Assembly: GCA_944474755.1 (NCBI GenBank)
Contig: OX104119.1
Location: forward strand, 45,223,927-45,287,926
DNA from: Limnoperna fortunei
Lineage: Eukaryota > Mollusca > Bivalvia > Mytilida > Modiolidae
DNA length: 64,000 nt
Direction of reading: 5' to 3'
Shown: piece by piece, positions 47,840 through 58,886 of the stretch
Numbering within the stretch: position 1 is the first letter of the stretch
Layout: each line of letters opens with the position of its first letter
Position numbers and translations under genes: made by a program
Notes under the pieces: model-generated
What the model saw: the letters and a program-made list of their open reading frames with translations, nothing else
What the model was told of the DNA's origin: nothing
Databases searched by the model: none

Positions 47840-49850
47840 TTTATCGTGTCTATTTGAAAAGGGTAAATATCAAAAAATATTGAATGAAAGTTACATATCA
47901 CTAATTCATAAAAAGGGGACAAAGCCAACCCTTCAAACTATAGAGTAATCTCCTTAACTTCTAACCTGGGGAAATTATTCAATTAAATTCTACTTGCAAG
48001 AATTATAAAATTTACTGATTGCAATAATTTGATTTGTGAAAATCAAATTGGATTCAAAGAAAAATCCAGGACAACTGACCATATTTTTACTATCAAATCA
48101 ATAATTGACACACATAAATCCAAAAAAAAGGAAGTCTTTGCTGCCTTTATAGATTTAAAGAAAGCATTTGATACTGTTTAATTGGAGAGAAGGTCTATTT
48201 TTCAAACTGTATCAAAACCATTTTCCCAAAAATTACACACTCAATGTATCAAGACCCCACTTGTAGAATCAAGTTCAAACAAGGACTAAGCAGAAGTTTT
48301 ATTTCAAAATGTGGTGTTATACAAGGAGACGTACTAAGTCCTATTTTATTTAATCCGTATATCAATGATCTTTTTTCAGATTTAAAGAATACACTGACTG
48401 ATCAAATCATCGGAGATGTTTTAATTAACTCTCTTCTCTACGCAGACGATATTATTCTGTTGTCAAACACCCAAAGTGGCTTACAAAAGTCTCTCAATGT
48501 TTTAAATGATTTTTGCCCATCCTGGAAGCTAGAAGTAAACAAACAAACAATCTAAAGTGATAGTATTTAATTCAAATGGTAAAACTTATTTAAACTCATT
48601 TAAAATCAATGATACTTATATTGAAACCGTAAAGTCATATTATTATCTTGGCATAACTTTAAAATATATCAGGCAATATAAATGTCTCTACACACTTATT
48701 AATGGAGAAAGGACGTAAGGCATGGTTCAAAATAAAGAAAAACCTCGGCCTAAATAATCCATGCAATTACTAGAAAAACTTTTTGATACACCGTTTTTAC
48801 CAATAATTCTATATTGGTGTGAATTTTGGGGGGCACATTCTTATCTAAAAGATACAGACCATATGAATATCTACATATTAAATTTATCAAAGAAATCTTA
48901 GGCACCCATAGCAAAGCAACAAATGTCGCTTGCTTATCTGAACTTAACCGATACCCTCTAAGAGAAAAGGTTAAATTTTTAACACTCAAATTTCGAGATC
49001 ACCTTTCTAATTTAAACAAAAATTTAGTTCACAAGATTTTTAACAACCTTACATCGGGAAATAGGTGGATGAAATCCATTAACCAATGGATAGGATTTAA
49101 TTATACAACTTATAACACAACTAATTATAAAATATATATGACTAATTTTAAACAAAGAATATATGATTAAGCTTTACAAAATCGAAGTAGTACTTTGACA
49201 GAAAGCAATAAATTATCGTTCTATAACCAAATATGTCAATTTAATCTAAGACCTCCATATGTGGATATCTACAGATTCAAATCTGATAGATCTACTGTTT
49301 ATAAATATAGATTAAATGCCCACTGTCTAGCAATAGAAAGAGGGTGGTATAATAATATCCCCAAAAATGAAAGAATTTGTTTTAAATGTAATATGTCACA
49401 AATCGAAGATGAAATGCACTTTTTCATCAATTGCCCTGTCTACAATATGCATAGACACGAACTAACTCAAAAGGTCAAACATATTCATAAAGATTTCAAG
49501 ACAAAATGTCTTTTCTATTAAACAACAACTCTTTAGTAATAATTAAAGCAGTTATTGAATATATAAAAAATGTCAGAAGTTAAATTAACCAAAAAATTTA
49601 ATAATTGTAATTCCAAATGAATGTACTTTTCTCTATGTCACTGCCGCTCCAAGTATATAGTTCTTTGTTAAAATTCAAACATTATTTTCAAAACTGCATC
49701 TTGGTGCAATTTTATGTTTATTTACCAATTATGATGAATGGGTGTAGAATTGTATCAAGACCCAGTTTCTATTGTTGCATTCATTACATTTTTATGTGTT
49801 AAAACCATTTATTGTAAATGTGTGGAACAAATAAATAAATAAATCTCTAA
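47840..49850 (+). pseudogene. LINE-2: 5'-truncated relative of LINE-1
   Basis: Plus-strand RT remnants start mid-fingers (LIHKKG near 47908) and continue through QIGFKEKSRTTDHIF, AAFIDLKKAFDTV, GVIQGDVLSPILFN and catalytic LYADD (near 48440). The C-terminal region (SELNRYPLREKVKFL) leads to a CCHC-like knuckle CFKCNMSQIEDEMHFFINC (49378-49434). Several frameshifts and stops break it. The 3' end has a (AAAT)n tail at 49830-49850. The endonuclease is missing. It complements LINE-1 by showing what that element's interrupted C-terminus looked like. Confidence 0.85.
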
Positions 49851-50159
49851 TGTCGATCATCGTCGGAAGATCAAAGAAAAAATACCTACAAAAACAATTT
49901 CTTTTGAATTTTTTTACAATAATTAAAATTGTTTCAAAAGATTTGCAATTAAATGTATTCCGAACGTCTCCAACATGAGAAGTAAGAAATTCCACTTTTT
50001 CTCAAGCTGATAGAAATGTACTAAAACATTATGAGTTCAGACTTGCTATCGACCTACAGGTCAATCAGTTTCATATGATATACTATCATGTCACACACAG
50101 CAGAATTTTAAAGTTTTCGAGACCAATTAAATTAGAAAAAACATCATTATAGACTTATC

Positions 50160-51064
50160 ATTATTTTAATAAGCGCTGATGTGTCTATGAACCCAGGACC
50201 CATCAAACATCCCTGTGGTGGCTGCTCCAAGGCAGTAGCAAAGAATCACAGAGCCATATTGTGAGAAGAGTGTAAGCACATTCGTTGTGCACATATATCA
50301 CCCCGAATATCTTATTCTTAAATATAGTGAATCAGTTGAACCCTTGACCTGTTTTAAGTGTAACACTTCTCTCTTCACCGATTACTTCTTCGAGGTGGAA
50401 ACTGAAACACGCGAATTGAACACTCAGAGCATAAGCAACTTAAGCGTACCTCTGATTCTCAGATAAGCAAACTACCTTAGTTAAAACCTAGATGGATCGA
50501 TGTTTAAGAAGTTCAGAGAAGGCAGAATGAATCACCCTAGAAACTAGCCCATTTAAAAATCAACAGTATAAGATACAAATTTATTGAAATTGGAGAACTT
50601 CTAGATGAAAAGTTAGTTGATCTTCTTGTTTATATCCGAGACTAAATTAGACATTTCATTCAACAATAATCTTTTTTAAATTGATGGTTACAAACTTTTC
50701 TCTAGAGATAAAATAGTGAAGGTGGTGGTTTGATGGCATTATTGAACTCTGATTTTCCCTTTAGTAGAAAAAGGAACTTAGAGTCTATAGATCTTGAAAA
50801 CATGTGTATAGAAGTTTATATTAATGATAAAAAGTGGCTAGTCATGGGACTTTACAAACCCCCATCTTTGAAAGACAATGATTTTTCTAACAACTTCACA
50901 AAATCATTGGATAAATGGAACATATTGTTGTTTTAGGTGATATGAACTACGATATGCTGATCAACGAAAAATGTAACACTCTTAATGACATATGTGATGT
51001 TTTTAACCTATCACAACTTGTAAGTAATGCAACTTGTTTTATGAAAGGTGCTATACCATCACTG
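50160..51064 (+). pseudogene. LINE-3, 5' half: PHD-like finger and endonuclease
   Basis: Degenerate plus-strand coding: NPGPIKHPCGGC...KNHRAI..EEC (50188-50280) is the PHD-like finger found at the N-terminus of some CR1/L2-group elements. The endonuclease follows: INSIRYKFIEIGELL, a SETKLD equivalent, GGGLMALLNSDF, VMGLYKPP and GDMNYDM (50555-50960). Stops and shifts are frequent. Coding similarity halts at ATACCATCACTG (51064) and resumes at 53435, in the same frame, after a 2.37-kb insertion. Confidence 0.75.
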
Positions 51065-53434
51065 CACTGTAAATACAACGGACGCTAATGCGTCCGGATG
51101 CGTTTAAATTTTATACGCATAGTGTGCAAAAATCAAACACTGCATGTTCAAGAAGTGTTCATCTTAACACATAGTGTCCAAGTTTTAAACATCTATGTTT
51201 AAAACGTTCACATTCAAGTGTTCAATAAATTTTAACACTGCATTGTTCATACCGGGGAATGAATTTGATTTATGTTTTTTGTATACTATTCTGATATAGC
51301 TCATTGAAAGAATATAAAAAAAAACCATACATAACGATTATAATTTAAATGCTTTAAAAATAGATATTCAAAGTTGCATTAGTGTTCTCTGTCTTGTTTC
51401 TTACAAATGTTTCAGTGAATAAAATAATGTGCAGTGGTCATGTCGTTCCGTTTATTATTTTATAGTAAACAAAATACTTCTCTTTCCAATATTTGTATTT
51501 ATGATTTAAAATGTATCATAAATGTCATAATCTGTTCTGTTATTAAACACTCTGTGTTTATCAAGTGTTCTATCTCTGAACACTGGTGTTCAACATTTCC
51601 CGCGCATTATAGTACCAGAATGCACCACGGAACCAGCGGAAGTCTGCCTGTTTCAGTTTTTAGGCGGTGAAATTCAAAGATACAGACGTAATATATACAA
51701 GCATTTCTCACGGATAATGATGGATTACTTTGAAATCTCTGTTCATTTGCCACTGTTGAAAATTCATTCAAATGACCCCAACTCTCTGACTTGTGGGTTT
51801 GGAGCATATGACATGTGAATGCACAACCCGTGTCATGCCAGATTTACCCAAGGCAAATTCTAAGAAACAGGAAGAATTAGTGTCATCTGTCCAATCTGAA
51901 GAAGGAATAGAATAGAGAGACATTAAACATATCAAAATGGGAGAGACTGTGCATTGGGAAGAGCTTCTAAGGAAGAACTGCGAAATTAATTGAAAGTGGT
52001 GGTGGCTGAATTTACCTGTTTACTGTGAGGTTACAGCTGTGTGAGGAAAGTGGTGTGTGTTGTGCCAAGTGTTTAGACATTTCACATACAGTTTCTGTAT
52101 ATATTTTAAAGACCGGTGAATGACTTCAATAGGACTCTTGCAGGATGGATAGACATATTGTGTATACAGACATGTACTAAATTTTATCTGACCATTTATT
52201 TGGAGTTATGTACATGTATGTTTCATTTGTTCTTTGGACAAACTTGTGGACATGAAGTAGAACTCATGTACCATTCTAGAGTGCATGCATAGTTCCCTAT
52301 ACCTGTAGCAATCGCGTTTTTTCTCTTTTAGTATATGCTATGTATGTTAAACTCGTCAGGAAAATGCAGAAATGAGATTGATGCTTTTTCTAAAATGTCT
52401 AAAACAGTTTGTATTTAAGTAGTTTCATTATGTCTAAATGTATCAATGGTGTATACTAGTACATGTTTCATTATGTCTAAATGTATCAATGGTGTATACA
52501 TGTTTCTAAAATGTCTAAAACAGTTTGTATTTAAGTAGTTTCATTATGTCTAAATGTATCAATGGTGTATACATGTTAGTATTAAATGATATTTTACCAC
52601 TCAATTTATGTGCTTTTTTTTTAAACAAAGCAATTTACTATATTGAAAATCTTGAATCTTAATATGAATGTTTCCTATACCAATTAATAAAAATATAATG
52701 TCTCATTTCTTTTTGATTTTATTTTTGCAGCATCAAGATTTTGATGTTTTTATTAACCGAGACATTTACAAAAAATAAAATTTATCTTATTTATTTATTT
52801 TCATTCTATATGAAAATATACAGAATTAGTTTTAAGTCATTTTCGCTAGCCAAGTGTTACGATCCGGTCCCCCCATTGCTTAGATACCGAAGATGGTTTT
52901 AAGTATGGGTAAAATTTTCTTAACTACAGATACAGTTAAATAGTATACTTTTAATATTTATTGCAGTACATCTTCATTTCCAAATCGGCTAGATCCTACT
53001 TTGCAATTTACTTTGTCGGAACATGTTACCCTTTGAACATGTGCGCAATATGGATATTGCAGTGTTTTACTTTTTAACATTTTCCCTTTGAACACTTTAA
53101 AAAGGTGTTCCAAAATTTTACATTCTTTCTTTGAACATGTTCTGTGTGTTCAAAAAGTGTTACAGGGCTTTAGAACACGTCTTGGCATTAAATTTTTGAA
53201 CGCATGGATGTGTTCAAAATATTGCACACCAGTTATTTAGAACGTTAATACTAGCGTTCAAAAACGACAAACTTAGACACGCAACAGCAGAACACCGGTG
53301 TTAAAAAATTTAACACTTGGCATAAATATAATGAACAACAGTGTTAATATTGGGAACACCATTACACGTTCAATAAGTGTTACAAAAAGTGTTCATTAGG
53401 TGTTCTCAGTTTTAACACTTGAATTTACATTGTA
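51065..53434. mobile_element. 2.37-kb non-autonomous element with subterminal GTGTTC/GAACAC repeats (CACTA-like)
   Basis: This block interrupts LINE-3. Its left end is CACTGTAAATACAA and its right end, reverse complemented, reads CAATGTAAATTCAA. Both outer parts (51100-51260 and 53030-53430) are crowded with short GTGTTCAA/TTGAACAC and TTTAACAC motifs in both orientations, as in CACTA/EnSpm elements, whose transposases bind subterminal repeats. The middle has no transposase and contains a duplicated segment of about 70 bp (52388-52590). No clear target duplication can be read. Confidence 0.6.
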
Positions 53435-55390
53435 GTAGATATCATTCTTACAAATCAGAAAAATCTATGTTTTAACATTACAAACATACCAACTGGTGTA
53501 AATGACTGCCGTAACCTGGTATCTGTTACACTTAAAGGTCATGTTAATCCACCAAAACAAGAATACATTAAGTACAGGAGTTACAGAAACTTTGACATCA
53601 CTGATTTCAATAACAACATAGCAAAAATAAACATACAAATACCTCACAAAATATCAGAACAAGAACAGTTGAACCAAGTCTATGAAAACTATGAATCGGA
53701 GTTTTAAAATGATCTAGACAAACATGCACCCATCAAAACAAGGAAACCTCTGAAAAAACAACTTCCATGCATGAACTGCGATCTCAGGTCTGCTATACAT
53801 ATGAAACACATGTATTTTTCAAAATTTACAAGAAACAAAACTTGGGAAAAATATAGACGACAACGAAATCTTGTGAACAAAATAAAGAAAAAATCCATGA
53901 CAAATTATTTTCTAGAACGCTTGTGGATGTAAAAATAACAATTTTTGGACAACAATGAAACCTTTTTTTTAAACAAATGTCATGGAGGTAAAAATGAATA
54001 TCAAGAATGCAACAGGAGTTGATGGCATACCTGCTAAGATTGTAAAAAACTGTAGAGAAGCTACAATTCCAAATTTAACTTTGTTAATAAACTTATTTAT
54101 AAATCATTCTGTTTTGTTCCGATCGGCTTAAAGAAGCTAAAATTACTCCTTTATGTAAAAAATAATCCTTTGGAAAATTCAGATTATAGGCCGGTCAGTG
54201 TGCTGTCTATTTTTTTCAAACATTTTGGAAAAGGTTTTAGAAATTCAACTTGCTGATTACTTTAATGGGTATTTTTAATCCTTATTTATGTGCTTTTATA
54301 AAGAAACATGGATGTCAAACTACACTGCTAAGACTACTTGAAGATTGGCGCTCTGCTTTGGACAAAAAATCTATATATTGTGGCTGTTCTTATGGATCTT
54401 TCTAAAGCTTTTGACTGTCTTTCCCCATGAAATGGTGCTAGACAAATCGTCGGCATATGGTGATTTGCCACATTCAGTTTCCCTTCTTAAATCATATCTT
54501 ACAAATCGAAAACAACAAATTAAAATTAACAACATTATTAGCAGTAGGGCTGATATCCATAGAGGGGTACCCCAAGGATCTTTATTGGGACCCCTTCTAT
54601 TTAATGTTTTTATTACTGATATATTTTCAGTTGTTAAACATGGATCCCTTTATAACTATGTTGATGACAATACTTTATCTTTTTGTAGTCCAAATTATGA
54701 TCTCTGCTTTACAAACACGTTCTGTGGAACTAATAAATTGGTTTAAAGTAAATAAGATGCAAGCTAATTTGTAGTACAAATTATGATGAGTTGATCTCTG
54801 CTTTACAAACAGATTCTGTGGAACTAATAAATTGGTTTAAAGTAAATAAGGTGCAAGTTAATCCAGAAAAATTTCAAGTTATAGTTGCTGGAAAGAAAAC
54901 GTTTTCAAAAACTCCATGTATAAATATCCCAAGTGCAACCATATCTTGTGAATCAACTGTCAAATTATTGGGAATAGATATTGATTATCAGTTAAACTTT
55001 GATGTTCATATAGGCAATATCTGCAGAAAGGCATCACAGAAACATAACATTTTAAAACGTTTAGGCCCATCTTTGGACAGACTAGGCAAACTCAACATTT
55101 TTCATACTTTTATTCTCAGTAATTTTAACTTCTGCCCTTAGGCATGGCATTTTTGTACAGAAAGGAAATCCAAAAAAAAAATTGAAAAAGTGCAAGAAAG
55201 GGCACTACGTTTTGTTTATGAGGACTCTTTAACGCTCATATGACCAACTTTTAAAAAAAGCAAAGATGCCTTCCTTACAGATTCGTCGTCAGCGCGCTAT
55301 AGCCTTAGAACTTTTAAAATAATAAACTTTTCACCAGTATCTGTAAACAGTATTTTATTGAGTAAATGCAAGTACAATACATATAATAAT
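53435..55390 (+). pseudogene. LINE-3, 3' half: end of endonuclease and CR1/L2-like RT
   Basis: It resumes with VDIILTNQKNL and GVNDCRNLVSV (endonuclease C-terminus). The RT then reads NATGVDGIPAKIV, a DYRPVSVLS equivalent, LMDLSKAFDCLPHEM, RGVPQGSLLGPLLFN and catalytic YVDDNTLSF (54657-54683). The thumb and a C-terminal RRQRAIALELLK (55270-55318) follow. An 85-bp tandem duplication (about 54686-54865) repeats SALQT..SVELINWFKVNK. Many frameshifts. The GVPQGS and YVDDNTLSF forms fit the CR1/L2/Daphne group. The 3' boundary is blurred against the next element. Confidence 0.8.
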
Positions 55391-55399
55391 GTAAGTGAC

Positions 55400-56575
55400 A
55401 AGTGACAACGCACTTCTATAAATTCCTCTCCCACGAAGGATAGAATCATAAATGGTAATGGCCACACGGTATATATATATAAGAAAATAGCAAAGAGAAC
55501 CGACCGAACAACAAGAGCCAAAGGACTGTTACAAATCCGAATATAGACAAACACAACACAAAAACCAAAAACATAAAATACAGAAAGAGAGTAACCCAAT
55601 TTCAATAAAAACCATGGGTGCACTCAGGTGCTCCGGACGAGTAAGCAGTGCCTGCCTCTAATTAGACACCCGTCGAGTTACTCATTGTCTTGTTTAGGGA
55701 AAACTCAAATCCAGGAATAGGAAACACTACCTATGACTCAGCGAAAATGTCAGATCGTATTTGAGACACTGATTTCCCATAACGATTAATTAAGTCGTGG
55801 TGCCGGCCATAGAACTTCTGGAGAGATAACATCAACCTAGGTACAACAAACAGTGATCGGTCTAGAAAATCAGAATAACGATCGCAGGATCTAGAATAAC
55901 GTATTTAGTTGTGAAATGTACACACCATACGCTGGAGCTGCTGGAATGTTGATGTTGATGAACGGTAAGTTGACAATTGGAAAGTTGAAGTCATCACGCT
56001 TGTCGTAAAGTCTAGTTTGTAGTTTTAAGTAAGAGTGGGTTTAAGTAAGAGGCTGACCTTAGTGTATTGGTGGTGTCTTTAATTTCAAGATCGCTAGGGT
56101 AAATTGAATGTAAATAGTCACCAAATTTAGCATTGTTGAGGGACAAAAGTCATCAATATAGCGGAATGTGAAATTAAACGTCTGGACCAGAGTCTTTTCT
56201 TTCTTCTTTAGTAGGCCTTCTAGGAACTCGGCCTCCTAAGAGTACAAACAGGTCGGCGAGGAGATGAGCACGAATAGTACCCATTGGAATACCAACAGTC
56301 TGTTGAAAAACAAGTCCTCCAAACATGACGAATATGTTGTCAATCAGAAAATCTAACATGTGACAGATTTGATCTTCAGTATATTTAGTATTAGATTTAG
56401 AGTCATTGATGACGAAGTAAGTTCTGTCATGACTAATTTCCGGGTAATTATATCGTCTCTTTATGTTTTTCTTGATAAAGATGACCGATCTGAATATATT
56501 ACAATTAATAAGGTTGTTACACAGACATTTAAATAAGACCACACATATAAGGAAAATAAAAAAATAAAAAATATC
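55400..56575 (-). pseudogene. Penelope-like element RT fragment
   Basis: On the minus strand from about 56480, an RT unlike the LINEs appears: SKSNTKYTEDQICHMLDFL, QQTVGIPMGT and LLADLF (56440-56230). After a frameshift come FNFTFRYIDD (catalytic D-D at 56151-56159), LEIKDTTNT and LYDKRDDFNFPIVNLP to about 55950, then more degraded sequence. The PMGT and RYIDD forms recall Penelope-like or related tyrosine-rich RTs common in invertebrate genomes; I am not certain of the clade. No GIY-YIG part is recognised. Confidence 0.6.
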
Positions 56576-57226
56576 AGTAAAGCTATTTGTTTTTAAGATG
56601 GATTCTTGTACTACAAGAAAATTTTCTGCGTTTTCGTTATCAGACATAGAGTCGAAACAATACAGAAGCTTATCTATAGTAACCGGATCATATGACAAAC
56701 GATCTAACATATTTTGTCTCCGAGTAAGGTATATGGGACAGGTAAATAAAAATGTTGCGAACTTTCCAATTGTTTGCAATAACAGAAAGGGTCATTAAAC
56801 AAGTTTTTTTAAATAGATGTTCTTTTAAACCACTACTATCAGTTCTTATCCTTACATGTAATATCTGACCCATTCTTGTTCCAACATAAAAGTATTTTGG
56901 AACTGGTTGGGATTTCATCAAATATTTCTTAAGACGAAGTAACGACGAATTTCTTACATGAACCGGTAGTTGATTACAAAGTCTAGTGCATTAGGGAAGA
57001 AACTGTTGTGATAGTAGCTGGTTCGAGATGTACGTTCATCGAATTACTAGCATGGCGATTTTCATATGTATGAATACGGGTAAAAGAAGCAGGAACCAAG
57101 TTTGAAAGATACATGGGAACATTATTATTGACCATCTTATTATATAAAGTCAACTTGTGATTTGTCCGTCGGTCTCTTAAGGTCTCCAATCCCGTCTCTT
57201 GCATAAGACAGTTCAGACTGGTCAGT

Positions 57227-57375
57227 TTTGATTGATTGATTGATTGATTAATGGTGTTTAACGCCCGAGCAGCAATATTTCAGCTATATTCAGGCGATGA
57301 ACACGAAATGGATGATTAAATGAACATGAAATGATGATGAATGAAAATGGGATGGGACACAAGGAAAAATAGGGG
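57227..57375 (-). repeat. Dispersed repeat with SINE-like tail, copy 2, in LINE-4
   Basis: This is nearly identical to 32812-32945 (on plus: (TTGA)n, TTAATGGTGTTTAACGCCC, AGCAGCAATATTTCAGC, then an ATGA-rich stretch). It splits the LINE-4 C-terminal coding sequence between the VTGT and TKLTSL residues. 3' tail repeat is (AATC)n on the minus strand. Confidence 0.6.
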
Positions 57376-58334
57376 TACCAGTGACAATACGTGCTGTTTC
57401 AAGATTTATCTGTTCCAATGTATCCTTCAAGTACTCAGCACAGTTGTCCTAAATTACATCCGCATATTCAAGTACGGGACGAATAAAAAAAATACATAGT
57501 CTCAAGAGAACGTCTATCGACTTTATACTTTAATCGGCGTAAAAAATTGAGTCGAACAGATGCCTTTTGAATGATGACATTCCAGTTACCATCACTGGAA
57601 AATGAAAGTCTCAAGTGCTTGTGTGAAGCTACGGTTTTTAACAAATTACCATCCATAACAAGTTTAGGATGATAATCGGGATCGGACTTCCTAGATACTA
57701 TCATAGACTCAGTTTTATTCAAATTGAAAGTGACAAGCCACCTTTCGGCCCATCGGCTAATTCTTTGGATTGCACAATTTAGAGCTTAGATGTCAAAAGT
57801 GGACTGTCAACTATAGCATAAATACTAGTATCATCTGCAAAGAGTTTTACGTTACATTTAACTTCATCAACGATATTAATAATAACATAGGGCTTAGAAT
57901 AGACCCTTGCGGAACACCAGCATTTATTGATACCCACGAAGATTCTTGCCCATTTAGTATTGTAATATGAGAGATTAATTGTTGTTTACAGCTTGTGAAG
58001 ATATAATGTACTTATGATATTCTATAGTATGCTTCAACAAAGTCTGGATCATTTAAAACAGTTAATCAAATTTTAATGATTTGTCTTTGCAAAGTGTTGC
58101 TTTTTCTTTTTTGATATAAGAGAATGATCATCCGAGACATCAGAGTTCTAAACATTTGGTTCTTTATATATTAATGCATAGATATTAAGGAAACGAGTTA
58201 AATAATACAATACAAGACATAGAAAGTAAAATATATTACTGAAAAATGTGTGTTAAATGTATTTTAGAGTTATCTTGTAAAATATATGTTTATATTAATA
58301 TTTATATTTTGGCATATCTGTTAAAACATATATT

Positions 58335-58886
58335 AAAACCCAAGTTTCATTTTTGCCTATTTTGGGCCCCTAATTCCTAAAAGGAAAAAGGAGGAGCCCA
58401 AAAGTCAATCTCATTTATCTTTTTATGATAAGAAAAATTATTGTAACATTTCAAAGCAATCTGTAAACCAGAACCAAAGTTATTGTGGAAACAAATAAAA
58501 AAAAGTACCATTTTTGCCCCCTTTTGGCCCCTAATTTTTAAACTAGAAAAGGGGGGATCCAATCCCATCCATCTATCTATTAATGGTATGGAAAATCATT
58601 GTAAAATTTCATTTGGATGACTAGAACAAAAGTTATTGTGGGAACAAACAAAATAGTGGCATTTTTGGCCCCTTTGGGTCCCTAATTTCTAAACGAAAAA
58701 TGGGGGGACCCTAAAAATCAATCCCATCCATCCGTTTATGGTAAGAAACATCACTGTAAAGTTTCAAAGCAATTGGATAACTAGAACAAAAGTTATTGTG
58801 GGAACACTTAAGTTAACTGACGACGACGACACAGACGACAGCATCATACCATTATACGCCTGCAATTTTTTTTCGGTCGTATAAAA
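58335..58886 (+). mobile_element. Helitron-like element family F5
   Basis: Three units of about 155 bp (landmark TTGGCCCCTAATTTCTAAAC or close variants, and GAACAAAAGTTATTGTGGGA) are followed by GACGACGACGACACAGACGAC. A weak terminal hairpin (about 58852-58883, ATACGCC...CGTATAAAA) ends it. It lies within the gap of LINE-4. Confidence 0.65.

Noticed and set aside
55297..55623. 108-codon hydrophobic minus frame
   Set aside because: It lies in the degraded junction between LINE-3 and the Penelope-like fragment and overlaps LINE-3 coding on the plus strand.
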